Source: Anisus vortex
Lineage: Eukaryota > Mollusca > Gastropoda > Planorbidae
Assembly (NCBI GenBank): GCA_949126835.1
Contig: OX421509.1
Location: forward strand, 14,725,279-14,789,278
Length of the DNA stretch: 64,000 nucleotides
Reading direction: 5' to 3'
Both the position numbers and the translations under genes were made by a program. The notes under the pieces are model-generated. The model searched no databases, was not told the origin of the DNA, and worked only from the letters and a program-made list of their open reading frames with translations. Every line of letters begins with the position of its first letter. The stretch's first letter is position 1. Shown here piece by piece: positions 1-12,910 of this stretch.

Positions 1-106
1 ACTGTGCCTCTCCTCTACCTCATGACCTCATCATCATCATCACACCACATCTACTCTTCTCTCTACATTATAAATTTTATTTATTCCCAATAGCAAAAAA
101 AAAAAC

Positions 107-187
107 TTAACCCTTACAGTCCCGGGCGCGTATATAGCGGAACTGAAGGCAGCATAGATAGAAGTAGGTCGGTACTGGAAGGGTTAA
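107..187. mobile_element. 81-bp TTAA-flanked micro-MITE, copy 1
   Basis: The stretch starts TTAACCCTTACAGTCCCG and ends GGAAGGGTTAA, so TTAACCCTT is inverted at the two ends. A second copy of exactly the same length lies at 37380-37460, and I count 79 of 81 positions identical. TTAA at both borders with CCCTT-type ends is the pattern of piggyBac-class elements (TTAA target duplication). It has no coding capacity, so it would depend on a transposase elsewhere. The family assignment is inference. The repeat and its symmetric ends are seen directly. Confidence 0.7.
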
Positions 188-880
188 AAAAAAACTGGTT
201 GATGTGGGTTAAGAGAAGGGGGATAATCCAATTTATTATGCATCATCGACCCATAGATATCTGTTTAAATTTGTTATCGCATCTTTAACTAGTGAGGTCA
301 AGGACATCAAAGTCAGTTGCAGGCTGCACGGGAAGCGGCAAATTTAATACATATTTCAAATTTTATTTTCAAACAAGTTTATTCAGCGCTCTCCGTGAAT
401 ATATCAACATTCCCTCCTCTCTTTTCCGCAATCAAATTTGGGGTTAATCTAATTAAGCTCACAGAAAGAAGAAAATCAAACAACACACCGTGTACGTCTT
501 CACATTGACCCATTTCTCAGGCACACAGAGGAAAAAATCGACCAATGGGAAACGCAGACAGAAAAAGAAACGACGACGAAGTGACATGCGCTGGATTTTA
601 ATTGGTTGGGAGTCTTGTCCTAGACCGTCACATGATGTGACACTTTTATTTCAATTTCTATGTTGTTGTTTTGTATGTGTGCATGTTGGTTTCCTCGCAT
701 TTTAGTGCATGTTTGAAAATTAATGGGAGGGGGAGGGGGGATGCCTCAAAGCTTGTGTGACAAGTTCATTGTTCACTTTTACAGCGTTTGCAGAGCTAGA
801 CATTCGATGAGAAGTTTGCATGAAGTCCAAAATGAATTATTATGGACCTTATATATAGTTTATAGACATTCTCTCTCTCT
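188..880. other. Unique AT-rich DNA, no gene seen
   Basis: Short open frames here have no recognisable domain or splice context. The stretch runs into the CT/TA tract that opens the minisatellite. Confidence 0.5.
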
Positions 881-1687
881 CTCTGTATATATATATATAT
901 TATGCCAGTCAAAATGATCTTATTGTATGTTATCTCTCTCTCTATATATATATATATTATGCCAGTCAAAATGATCTTATTGTATGTTATCTCTCTCTCT
1001 ATATATATATATATTATGCCAGTCAAAATGATCTTATTGTATGTTATCTCTCTCTCTATATATATATATATTATGCCAGTCAAAATGATCTTATTGTATG
1101 TTATCTCTCTCTCTATATATATATATATTATGCCAGTCAAAATGATCTTATTGTATGTTATCTCTCTCTCTATATATATATATATTATGCCAGTCAAAAT
1201 GATCTTATTGTATGTTATCTCTCTCTATATATATATATATATTATGCCAGTCAAAATGATCTTATTGTATGTTATCTCTCTCTCTATATATATCTATATT
1301 ATGCCAGTCAAAATGATCTTATTGTATGTTATCTCTCTCTGTATATATATATATATATTATGCCAGTCAAAATGATCTTATTGTATGTTATCTCTCTCTG
1401 TATATATATATATATATATTATGCCAGTCAAAATGATCTTATTGTATGTTATCTCTCTCTGTATATATATATATATATATTATGCCAGTCAAAATGATCT
1501 TATTGTATGTTATCTCTCTCTGTATATATATATATTATGCCAGTCAAAATGATCTTATTGTATGTTATCTCTCTCTGTATATATATATATATTATGCCAG
1601 TCAAAATGATCTTATTGTATGTTATCTCTCTTTGTATATATATATATATTATGCCAGTCAAAATGATCTTATTGTATGTTATCTCTC

Positions 1688-1723
<36 letters not shown>

Positions 1724-4262
1724 GCCAGTCAAAATGATCTTATTGTATGTTATCTCTCTCTGTATATATATATATATTATGCCAGTCAAAATGATCTTAT
1801 TGTATGTTATCTCTCTCTGTATATATATATATATTATGCCAGTCAAAATGATCTTATTGTATGTTATCTTTCTCTGTATATATATATATATATTATGCCA
1901 GTCAAAATGATCTTATTGTATGTTATCTTTCTCTGTATATATATATATATATATATTATGCCAGTCAAAATGATCTTATTGTATGTTATCTCTCTCTGTA
2001 TATATATATATATATTATGCCAGTCAAAATGATCTTATTGTATGTTATCTCTCTCTGTATATATATATATATATTATGCCAGTCAAAATGATCTTATTGT
2101 ATGTTATCTTTCTCTGTATATATATATATATATATATATTATGCCAGTCAAAATGATCTTATTGTATGTTATCTTTCTCTGTATATATATATATATATAT
2201 TATGCCAGTCAAAATGATCTTATTGTATGTTATCTCTCTCTGTATATATATATATATATTATGCCAGTCAAAATGATCTTATTGTATGTTATCTTTCTCT
2301 GTATATATATATATATTATGCCAGTCAAAATGATCTTATTGTATGTTATCTCTCTCTGTATATATATATATATATTATGCCAGTCAAAATGTTCTTATTG
2401 TATGTTATCTTTCTCTGTATATATATATATATTATGCCAGTCAAAATGATCTTATTGTATGTTATCTTTCTCTGTATATATATATATATTATGCCAGTCA
2501 AAATGATCTTATTGTATGTTATCTTTCTCTGTATATATATATATATTATGCCAGTCAAAATGATCTTATTGTATGTTATCTTTCTCTGTATATATATATA
2601 TATTATGCCAGTCAAAATGATCTTATTGTATGTTATCTCTCTCTGTATATATATATAGATTATGTTAGTCAAAATGATCTTATTGTATGTTATCTCTCTC
2701 TGTATATATATATATATTATGCCAGTCAAAATGATCTTATTGTATGTTATCTCTCTCTGTATATATATATATATATTATGCCAGTCAAAATGATCTTATT
2801 GTATGTTATCTTTCTCTGTATATATATATATATATATATATTATGCCAGTCAAAATGATCTTATTGTATGTTATCTTTCTCTGTATATATATATATATAT
2901 ATTATGCCAGTCAAAATGATCTTATTGTATGTTATCTCTCTCTGTATATATATATATATATATTATGCCAGTCAAAATGATCTTATTGTATGTTATCTTT
3001 CTCTGTATATATATATATATATTATGCCAGTCAAAATGATCTTATTGTATGTTATCTTTCTCTGTATATATATATATATATTATGCCAGTCAAAATGATC
3101 TTATTGTATGTTATCTTTCTCTGTATATATATATATATATTATGCCAGTCAAAATGATCTTATTGTATGTTATCTTTCTCTGTATATATATATATATTAT
3201 GCCAGTCAAAATGATCTTATTGTATGTTATCTTTCTCTGTATATATATATATATTATGCCAGTCAAAATGATCTTATTGTATGTTATCTCTCTCTGTATA
3301 TATATATATATATTATGCCAGTCAAAATGATCTTATTGTATGTTATCTTTCTCTGTATATATATATATATTATGCCAGTCAAAATGATCTTATTGTATGT
3401 TATCTTTCTCTGTATATATATATATATTATGCCAGTCAAAATGATCTTATTGTATGTTATCTCTCTCTGTATATATATATATATTATGCCAGTCAAAATG
3501 ATCTTATTGTATGTTATCTTTCTCTGTATATATATATATATTATGCCAGTCAAAATGATCTTATTGTATGTTATCTTTCTCTGTATATATATATATATTA
3601 TGCCAGTCAAAATGATCTTATTGTATGTTATCTTTCTCTGTATATATATATATATTATGCCAGTCAAAATGATCTTATTGTATGTTATCTTTCTCTGTAT
3701 ATATATATATATTATGCCAGTCAAAATGATCTTATTGTATGTTATGTCTCTCTGTATATATATATAGATATTATGCCAGTCAAAATGATCTTATTGTATG
3801 CTATCTCTCTCTGTATATATATATATATTATGCCAGTCAAAATGATCTTATTGTATGTTATCTTTCTTTGTATATATATATATATATTATGCCAGTCAAA
3901 ATGATCTTATTGTATGTTATCTCTCTCTGTATATATATATTTATATATTATGCCAGTCAAAATGATCTTATTGTATGTTATCTCTCTCTGTATATATATA
4001 TATATTATGCCAGTCAAAATGATCTTATTATATGTTATCTCTCTCTGTATATATATATATATTATGCCAGTCAAAATGATCTTATTGTATGTTATCTCTC
4101 TCTGTATATATATATATATTATGCCAGTCAAAATGATCTTATTGTATGTTATCTCTCTCTGTATATATATATATATATTATGCCAGTCAAAATGATCTTA
4201 TTGTATGTTATCTTTCTCTGTATATATATATATATATTATGCCAGTCAAAATGATCTTATTG
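881..4262. repeat. Minisatellite of about 58 copies, unit about 56-66 bp, with embedded (CT)n and (TA)n
   Basis: Each unit is ATGCCAGTCAAAATGATC, then TTATTGTATGTTATC, then a CT run and a TA run of variable length. I count 58 occurrences of the ATGCCAGTC core (one reads ATGTTAGTC near 2661). Copies 1-8 lack the G between the CT and TA runs. Later copies have CTCTCTG, and a CTTTCTCTG type becomes common after about 1860, so the array has sequence domains. Unit length changes come almost only from the TA run. Long open frames on both strands are a by-product of the repeat, not genes. Confidence 0.97.
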
Positions 4263-5900
4263 AATGTTATCTTTCCCTCTCTAACCATCTTTGTCTTGTT
4301 TCTGATCTTTTTTGTCTTCCTCGCAGTTATGATCTCTTTCTAACGCTCCTCTCCCATCCATATTTCTCCGTAAGTCACCCTCTCTCTTTCTCTCTCTCTC
4401 TATCTCTGTATATGTATCTGTTTCTTATCATTGTCTTCCACTCACACAATTTTTCTATCACTCCTTTGCACATATTATTTCAATAATTTCTCACAGATAA
4501 TTTGAGGCTTTCTACAAGGCGAACAGCCCCCCCCCCCCCCCCCCCCCCCCAAAAAAAAATGGGCGACACAAACAATTTCTTCCCTATTTTACGCAAAGAT
4601 AAAAATAAAAAGATAAATAATTCTCCTAGATTCTTCTCTTTTACAAGAAATTAAAAAGAAAAAAAAGTTGAAGAAAAAAAACATCCTCCCACAAGAGGCA
4701 ACTTTCTTACACACCTCATCTTGTCCAGACTTTGTGCACCAAATCCATCCTGGCAAATCAACACGTAAGCTTTAAAACAAAATTACGAAGTAAAAAAAAA
4801 TCCTGGTCGCGTCTTTGTGAATTTTCCGACCCCTGGCCAGGTTTTCAACACATCTCAATTCTTTCTAATTTTTGTTTTTCATTTTTGTTGTTTTAAAATT
4901 GTCTGCTTTTATTTCTTTAGAAATGAAGACAAATTGAATTTGAATATTTTACAGCCTCTCATTTCTTCTTATTTTTTATGTTTTAAATAATAAGCTTATC
5001 TTCTATAAATGTATTCATTTCCTTTTAAGGATTGCATGCTACATGTTTCCCCTTATCTATCGACACATACACACATTTTTTTAAATATTTGCTCCAGTAA
5101 TTTAATTTATTCCCACATTTGAGCTTCGATGGCAAATCAATTAGTTGCCAAATGGTTATATTAGCTTCCAGCAAACAGTTTTAATTCGCATCTATTTATC
5201 GTTTTTTTAAATATTTTATTTCTATAAATTCTTTGTTTCTTTTTCAATCGAGGTCAAAGCAGTTTTTTTTTAACCAAGCTTTACATTAAATATATAGTTA
5301 CAAATAGTTGTTCCTTTTAGCACCGTAAGACCGAAAGTTTCGTCCATTGTTGCTTGATTACATGTAAACAATGTGTACAATTAATATGGCGTCAATGTGT
5401 AGGCCTATAAGCTTGGGACTGAAAGTCAAGATGGCGGTTCTCGACTTCCATGGCAATGGATGCATGGACTTTAAAAAAAACAAGTTCTGGCCAGCTAAAG
5501 TATCGACTCGAACATTCAATTAACGAATACGACGAGGGTTATAGATTATAGATCACACAAAATATAGATAATACAGAATATAGATCTTACATAATAAAGA
5601 TCGTTGCAATATAAAGTAGACCTATTGATCACGCCGATTAGAGATAGTTTATTTATAGAGAGTGTAGACTGTATGTGCCGATCGCCATTCCCATCGGTTA
5701 TTTTAAAGACACGTGACCTTACTGTCCTATATTCTACTTTTGCGTTTTATAAAAATCTAAATATATTAGCATAATTAGATACAGCCAAATCTACCTTTGA
5801 TCAAAGCTATCCTCATATAATTAGCCGTTTTATCAAAGTAAATGTAAAAAATACAAACGAACATTGCAATCAACAATATAAAAAATTTACCAATAGGAGA
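4263..5900. other. AT-rich DNA with a CT tract and a C24/A9 homopolymer, no gene seen
   Basis: CT-rich sequence continues to about 4410. A run of 24 C followed by 9 A sits at 4527-4559. The rest is AT-rich and unique, with no frame, splice pair or repeat family that I recognise. Confidence 0.5.
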
Positions 5901-6059
5901 ACACCAAAAGCTTATCATTGTCTAGCCCTAGTGAGAGTAATCTCTTCGCCCATTGGTTTGGTTTTAATTATAAAAAAACAACAACATCAAAACAACAACA
6001 ATAACAACAAAAACATTGTTTGTATTTTTTCTTGTTATATTAATGACAACTTTCTCTCA

Positions 6060-6400
6060 TTTTTCTTTTCGCATTACTCAAGGGCCATAATCAGGATGGT
6101 CGGAGCTCAGCCATTTTCTGCGGTTGATTGCGAATAATCTCCCTTCTGGTGGGCGGCGCTGACAGGCCCGCCGTGCCCAGTGGACGGGGTGGGCAATGAG
6201 GCGGAATGGCATCGTCTATCTTTATCCACTTGGCGGTCAGTTGTGTAGCTTTCGGATAAAACCTGAGCCTGTCTACTTTAATTAGATCTGCTTCATTTGA
6301 AGGGGGAGGAGAGGGGAGATCGTGGCAAGGGAGATGAGTAGGAGATGGAGTGGCGGAGGAATGTGGTGAGCGAGTGATGAACTTTTCACAAGGAGGATAA
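6060..6400. other. GC-rich block in AT-rich surroundings, function unknown
   Basis: The block is clearly richer in G and C than its flanks and has many CpG steps. A minus-strand open frame covers it (6438-6091), but its translation is low in complexity and matches no family I know. It could be a promoter, an enhancer (it holds TTTAATTAGATC, a homeodomain-type AT core) or an untranslated exon. No splice sites stand out. Confidence 0.25.
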
Positions 6401-6459
6401 AGAGATGAGACGATCTGTCTATCCATCCATACACGCACCTGTCTGTCTATCTCTTCTAT

Positions 6460-6513
6460 CTATTTATCTCTCTATCTGTCTATCGTTTTCTCTAGTATCT
6501 ATCTATTCACCCA

Positions 6514-6547
<34 letters not shown>

Positions 6548-6565
6548 AATAAATATATAGATATA
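6460..6565. repeat. Degenerate (TCTA)n/(CT)n/(TA)n tract
   Basis: Simple repeats run from TATCTATC through a CT run into a TATATAAATA run. Confidence 0.8.
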
Positions 6566-6884
6566 TATACACAAAAGCTAAATTCCCCGGCATTGCCAGA
6601 GGGAGAAATTAAACAGGCCTGTAGGCCTATAAGTGGCTATAAGCTACAGATAAAATCTGTAAACTACAATGAACAGAAAGATAAATATCTAATAATTGAA
6701 AATATTTTTTTTTTACTGAAACCTTTAGGAAAGTAGGCCTAATTAACAAAATATATTGTAATCCAGTTAAAAATAGGGAAGTCTTTTTATTTAACAAAAA
6801 GTAGAATCGCCCGGTGTTGCCCGTGGATTTACAATCTTTAAAAAAAAAGTAATATATTTATTGAAATAAATTTTGTTTATAAAA

Positions 6885-6968
6885 ACAAAAAGTATAATGG
6901 AGAATCGAACCCGAGTCGACCGCTTGACAGTCTGAAACATTATCCACTCAGCTATCGAGGACACACGT
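6885..6968 (-). pseudogene. tRNA-like sequence, probably the head of a SINE
   Basis: Read on the minus strand it has TAGCTGAGTGGATAATG (A-box-like) followed by GGGTTCGATTC (B-box-like), with a possible anticodon stem GACT/GGTC between. The T stem does not pair properly and the acceptor ends do not match, so it is not a working tRNA. A tRNA-derived SINE head or tRNA pseudogene is the better reading. Confidence 0.45.
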
Positions 6969-7064
6969 GCTAAGGCAAATTGCAAACATAAAATATGAGG
7001 CAATAAGGTCAAGTGTCTTTAAATAAAACAATTTGAGTGGTTAAACAAACACACACAGAGCTTT

Positions 7065-7500
7065 ATATATATATTTATAATTTATCTCTCTCTCTATCTA
7101 ATATTTATCTATACATCTATTTATCTATCTACATTTCTCTGTATCACTTTCTCTCATTATCTATATATCTGTCTATCTCTTTATCTTTCTATGTTTTAAT
7201 CTATATGTCTATTTATCTATGTATCAATTTATCTATCTATTTATTTATCTATCTATCTATTTATTTATCTATCAGTTGTCTATTTATCCATTTATCTGTT
7301 CTTTTTTTTCTTCTCTTTTGCTATTCTAGCCTTCCGATCTATCATATCCATCTGTCTCTCTGTGCTTTAAACGTGTCCATCATCACTGCGTTACACGTGT
7401 CCATCATCATTAGGCTAACCAACTATTCCTCGAGCCATCTACCCAGCTATTCACGCGTCCATCTGCCTACATATCTATCTATTTATTATCTATTATTGTT
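7065..7500. repeat. Degenerate tetranucleotide (TATC)n array
   Basis: TATC/TATT steps repeat with many substitutions. The open frame over it (7037-7516) is an IYLSIYL-type artefact of the repeat. Confidence 0.85.
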
Positions 7501-7989
7501 ATCTAAAACTTATTGATTTCCCTGTAAGGTCTACTATTTAAAAAAGTATGGTATATAAATATTCTATTTGAACCAACAATTGTAATTCCTATATTAATGT
7601 CGTTTGGACTTGACTTTTAAAATGAGTTAAAAAATGCTGAAACCGTCAGAATTGTTTTGTTTTTCAAATTCCGGTTAACAATTTGAAGATGGGATTTCTC
7701 GTCTCCAGTTTTTCATAACTCTTGAGAAAACGCGCGTCGAAGCGTCGAGAAGCCAAAAGCGGAAGTTGTCACTAATACAGTTTTACTTTGGCTCCATTAG
7801 CGCGAGAAATCCTGGCCAGCTAAGGAGAACTTAATGATGCTGCTACGATGGCTTCCGTTTTTTTTCTCTACAGAAAATGTTAAAATCCTATTTGAAAAAT
7901 AAAATAAAAATAAATTTGAATTATTTACATAGACATTAAAGGCAGAGCCCCCACCGGAAGCTTAAAAAATTTTTTTACGCTAGGAATCG

Positions 7990-8655
7990 GTGGTCCACAA
8001 TGGATAAAATATGTGGTCCACAATTTTATAAAAGATGTGGTCCACAGTGGATGAACGGTGTGGTCCGCAATTTTTTTTATATTTGGTTAGGGGATGAAAG
8101 ATGTGGTCCACAATTTATAAAATATGTGGTCCACAGTGAAGGAAAGATGTGATCCACAATTTATACAATATGTGGTCAGCAGTGGATGAAAGATGTGGTC
8201 CACAATTTATAAAATATGTGGTCCACAATTTATAAAATATGTGGTCCACAGTGAATGAAAGATGTGATTCACAATTTATAAAATATGTGGTCCACAGTGA
8301 ATGAAAGATGTGGTCCACAATTTATAAAATATGTGGTCCACAGTGAATGAAAGATGTGATCCACAATTTATAAAATATGTGGTCCACAGTGAATGAAAGA
8401 TGTGATCCACAATTTATAAAATATGTGGTCCACAGTGAATGAAAGATGTGGTCCACAATTTATAAAATATGTGGTCCACAGTGAATGAAAGATGTGATCC
8501 ACAATTTATAAAATATGTGGTCCACAGTGAATGAAAGATGTGATCCACAATTTATAAAATATGTGGTCCACAGTGAATGAAAGATGTGGTCCACAATTTA
8601 TAAAATATGTGGTCCACAGTGAATGAAAGATGTGGTCCACAGTGGGTATAGGGTG
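7990..8655. repeat. Tandem array of 46-bp units built from two 23-bp halves
   Basis: TGGTCCACAATTTATAAAAT plus ATG alternates with TGGTCCACAGTGAATGAAAG plus ATG. The shared TGGTCCACA start shows that the two halves derive from one 23-bp ancestor. Edge copies (7990-8110) are more diverged than the centre, as expected when unequal exchange homogenises the middle. Open frames on the minus strand are repeat artefacts. Confidence 0.95.
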
Positions 8656-8853
8656 TGATGCAAAACAGACATTGATCGGCGAGTTCCAAATTTTGCTCTC
8701 GTGACCCACTTTTACTAGTCTCTATTATCATGTAACTTACAACTGACATACATTTTTACACCGATTTGTAAACACTATGCTGATATTCAGTGATATTACA
8801 TTTCGATTTCTATACTTGAAAAGTGGGTTCTAAAACCATCTTATATAAAAAGT

Positions 8854-9245
8854 TTGGGCCCTGGGCACAAACCGGAAGATGTGTCTTCCCACATATGCCC
8901 AAACCAGATGAAAAATGACCCAATAAATGCCCTACAGAGAAAAGATCAACTGACCATCTTTCGTTTGCGCACAAGACACGTAAGCTTACACCTAAATCGC
9001 ACCTTAACCGCATCAAACCAGAAAAAAAAAACATCGGCATGCCCCCCTCTGTAAACACCAAGCCAAAATGAAACAGTTGCCCATCACCTTTAGACTGTCC
9101 GGTAGTGCAGGACATACGAAATGTCTAACTTCCCAGATCACCAAATCTCTCTAACTACGAACAGCTACAAAAAGTCCGCAATTTCTTGACCATAGCCCAG
9201 ATGGCTGCTGGATCAGGATGATGATGATATTAGAAGAGAAATTGC
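8854..9245 (+). pseudogene. LINE fragment: C-terminal end of a non-LTR retrotransposon pol
   Basis: The frame reads DQLTIFRLRTRHVSLHLNR, close to the conserved 'QxTIFRLRTGH.RLN.HL' stretch found after the reverse transcriptase/RNase H region of Jockey/RTE-like LINEs. Downstream sequence keeps the usual spacing to a CRTYE segment and to CCCAGATGGCTGCTGGATC near the 3' end, but it is broken by several stops (first at 9052-9054). It ends in a GATGATGAT run, a common LINE 3' tail. It is 5'-truncated and dead. The clade is uncertain. Confidence 0.6.
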
Positions 9246-10534
9246 CGCTTGTGTCGAAATAAACTGCTATAGGCCGTTGCATGTAGACGTAAAAAATCAC
9301 TCCGTTTTCCAAACAGCGATTGTCGAATTTTCGCCAGAGTATTTTTAACGAGTAATTCTTTGTTTGACCCTGTTTAACTCTTTACATAGGCTGACTTAAT
9401 GATTTATAGAGTTATTTAACTTATGACATATTTTTGTTAACTCGCCGTTTCAGTTTCAATCTTTGAAAGCGTTCGTTTAGTACCGTTTTGTGTGTGTGTG
9501 TGTGTGTGTGGACACTCTCGTAGTCAACAATAACCGTTTTAATACGTAGGAGGTCACTCCTATGCCCTATTCCGCCATCTTTTTTTTCTGTCATGTGACC
9601 TCTGTTTTCATTGGTTAGGGTCAAAGGTTAACGTCGTGAGTTTATTTCCACGTTGTGATCACAACTCATTTAGTCCCCTGTCGTTGAGGGCAGACGTCCC
9701 TCTCTCTGTCTCATTTTTTGCCTGAACTGTTGTGTACATTGTTTGTTGCTTCAAGTACAGAGTTCATTTTTAGCACATCTTGTGTTGACTTTGTAAATAC
9801 TAATAAAGGCAGCTAGGAGGATACCGGGCTACAGTAACCAATACCCCCTGGACGTGAGAGTAACGTAATATACTGATGACTGACACAGTCTTTATCATAC
9901 AAACACACACATGAACAAACATTTCAAGTCACTGAACACTGAAGTTAAAAAAAAAACACAGAAAAAAACACATGTCTGTAATGTAAACTATGTCTATTGG
10001 TTTTTCTTGTATTTAAAAACATAAGATTTGTATCTTGAACCCCATTTGCATATCATTAATATTCATAAGGAAATCAAAATGTGGAATCTCTTCGACTCCA
10101 GGCTGGTCTAAGACCGAGACTTAAAATTTCAAAAATTTTCAGAAACATCAACCACCCCCTCAGCCTCTGCCCGTTTGTTAAATACCTTAAGATCGGTTTG
10201 AGTTGAAGTCCGTTTCATTTTGTGTTTTTTTATATATCTTCAGCGTTTCCCCCAAAACTTTACTTTTTCATTTATTTTTTACTCACCCGGATACACTGAA
10301 ATTTTGAACCCCAAAACATTACCCGTAAGTTGAATATATCAGATTAAACAAAAAAAATGTCCACACAATTTTTAAATAAAATTATTCAAGTCCAAGTTAC
10401 GTCTTTATAAGAGTGCTTTAGCTAAAGTTGAATTCATTTGGAACTATTACTGTAATGGGTCTTACTAGTCAGTAGGGGACCTAAAGCTATTGGTAAAACA
10501 ACTTAAACAGTATTGACAGCCTGATTAAAAATGC
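9246..10534. other. Unique AT-rich DNA, no gene seen
   Basis: It includes a GT run at about 9489-9510. Nothing else stands out. Confidence 0.5.
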
Positions 10535-10820
10535 AAGTAAAGTACACGTCGGCACGTCGGACCGAATTGAGCATCGGGCGGGTAAAGCAGCGTTGACCAG
10601 TTTCTGTGGCCACGGCATACTAGAGGATGTGTGGCCTGCCAGTACAATGACCAACCGCCTTTACTTTACCCCAACTAAGGTCAGGTACCCATCAGAGCTG
10701 GGTAGAATCAGGGAAATCATCGAGTCCAGGGGAAAAAGACCAAGCCTTCACAAGGATTCGAACCAAGGACCTTCGGAACGCCAGTCGAACGCGCTTCCGG
10801 CTCGGCCATGGTGCCCTTTG
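10535..10820 (-). mobile_element. tRNA-derived SINE, nearly full-length copy
   Basis: On the minus strand the head carries a B box (GGTTCGAATCC-type) preceded by a GCCGAGC-type A box. The body contains CCCAGCTCTGATGGGTACCTG-like sequence, then GGTAAAGTAAAGGCGG, then GCCGTGGCCACAGAAACTGG, and it ends near GTCGGACC. This is the main SINE family of the window; the best copy is at 15425-15740. Open frames across it are not genes. Confidence 0.85.
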
Positions 10821-11987
10821 ATACAACAAAATGGGCCACAAATTCTGAAAATGTATTGCCATAATAAAAAAGACACACCATAGGTGGTCTTACTAAAATA
10901 CTTGGTGGGCTGTGTCGTGGGTCCACGGACCGCCTGTTGCCCACCCCAGTTCTAACACGATGCCTAAAATGTTTTCAAAGGCCTCAAATTTTCTTTGAAA
11001 CCAAAAATATTCATTTATTTTAGTGTTTTTTTTCCTTTCTTAGAATGAATCATTGAATGTAACTCCATTTTGTGTTTTGTCTCATTTCATTAATGCATTT
11101 TCAATTAAAACCCGGTCATAATTTATTACTTCCCCTCTAAGTACATCGGTTCATCAAGGCCCTAAACTTTCTCAAGCATGCATGATTTTATTTTATGAGT
11201 TTTTTCCCCTTAGGCGTTGTTTATCTTATTTTTATTTTTTGTTTACTTTGTTTACTTTTTTTAAAATTAAATACAAAACCCCGTAAATTTATTAGATCTA
11301 AATATATGGAATAATAATATCAGTGATATAAAATTTTATTTAAAAAACCGTGTAACAGAGACACACAGAGAAAACAATTTATTAAAATACATTAAGGAAA
11401 TTGAGAGCGAGACAAATTTTTTAGTTCCGGCGTAAATTGAACCAATCAGAAGGAGTGAACATCAATTCAAACCCCGTTCATGTCTAATATAAAATAAGGG
11501 AAAAAGAAAAAGGATGAGAAAAATAGAATCGGAAATTCCCTTTATTTGAAATGACAGACCGCGAGGAGCGAGCGGGGGTTAATGTACTGTAATTTAATTA
11601 CTGCATTCTGTGTTTGTCACAAAATGTTGAAATATATTCACAACTTTTTTATTTGTTCTTTTGTTGCGTTTGAATTGACCCCGAATGAATGCTTCGCGGA
11701 AGTCGTAAAAATGTGCAGCAGCCATATCTGTCAATATCGTGTAACGCTTTTGTGCGCATCTGCAACTAAGAACATAGCAGACAAGCGAACACACACTGAC
11801 ATACACACACGCACATATATAACGAAGTGAACCCCTATTACTATCCCCCACCCCTCTCCCCATCCCCCTCGAAATCAGGCATGAGCCATCTTCTTGTTTA
11901 AGACTGTCATCACACTCATAAATTTTAATGAATTGACAGTGTCATCATTGCATTAAGAGCCATCAGCAACGCGTCGATCAAGAGAGT

Positions 11988-12023
<36 letters not shown>

Positions 12024-12711
12024 GATGGAGACAGAGAGAGAGAGAGATAGCAGTTAAAGAGATATTCAACAAGGCCACATGTGGCTCTTGTATGTTTAGA
12101 GAAGCTGATCTAATATTTTAAGAGATTTGAAAACTTATCCAAATGCTGCTTTGTGTTCCCCGTTTTAATCACTTCATTATTTAATCAAAACCTCTGCGAA
12201 TTTCGTCCCCGAGTCTTTTGTGATTGTGTCTATTCTGTAGTTTAACTAATTTCATAAACTAACTTAATGATTCATCCAGTTATTTCACTCATTCAATAAT
12301 TAGGACCAGCCATTACTAGTTGATTTAAATGTGTCATTTATAAAGAAGTTTGCTACCTAGGCTTTACAATTCTTTAAAGCTTTTTTTTATTAAAAAAAAG
12401 TAATAGTGCACCAGAAAAGTAAGAATAACAAAATAGAATTAATCATTGAAAATCTAAAACTTTTTAAAAGTAATGAAGAAATTGTTTAACCAGCATAAAG
12501 TAATGAAGAAATTGTTTAACCAGCATAAAGTCTACATTCCAAAATTTCAGAGCGATAGCTTGCTGCAAGAAAGTGGATCAAAATTTGATGAGAAGATTTT
12601 GTGGTGGCGAACAAAACACCAGCAGAAAGTCAAGTTAAACAAGAGCGTGTAGAAACAATGAATATGTCTACTATAGGCCTCACATTTAACGAGGGTCAAG
12701 CGAATAGTTTA
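10821..12711. other. Unique AT-rich DNA with a GA/CAGA tract, no gene seen
   Basis: (GA)n and (CAGA)n occur at about 11984-12055. A 31-bp segment (AGTAATGAAGAAATTG then TTTAACCAGCATAA) is directly doubled at about 12468-12530. No supported gene. Confidence 0.5.
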
Positions 12712-12910
12712 GTAAGTAAGTAAAGTACCCGCATGACCAAATTGATCCATAAATCCTGCCACAGCATACTAGGGGGAAGTGTGGCCAACACAACGCCCAA
12801 GCCGCATTGCCCCAACTAAGGTCAGGTACCCATCAGAGCTGGGTGGACTCAGGGAGAAAATCCTAGCCTTCACCAAGATTCGAACCCAGAACCTTCGGAA
12901 CATACACCGT
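12712..12910 (-). mobile_element. tRNA-derived SINE, partial copy
   Basis: This is the same family as 15425-15740 in minus orientation, with GGTACCCATCAGAGCTGGGT and a B-box complement (GATTCGAACCC). It starts in the family's AGTAAGTAAGTAAAGTACCC end. Confidence 0.8.

Noticed and set aside
902..4254. Many long open frames (MPVKMILLYVISLCIYIYI repeats) on both strands
   Set aside because: They are translations of the minisatellite in all frames; no start context, splice signal or family similarity.
881..4262. CRISPR-like array (constant core with regular spacing)
   Set aside because: The intervals are microsatellites, not unique spacers, and the DNA is eukaryotic.
6885..6968. Functional tRNA gene
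   Set aside because: A and B boxes are present, but the T stem and acceptor stem do not pair.
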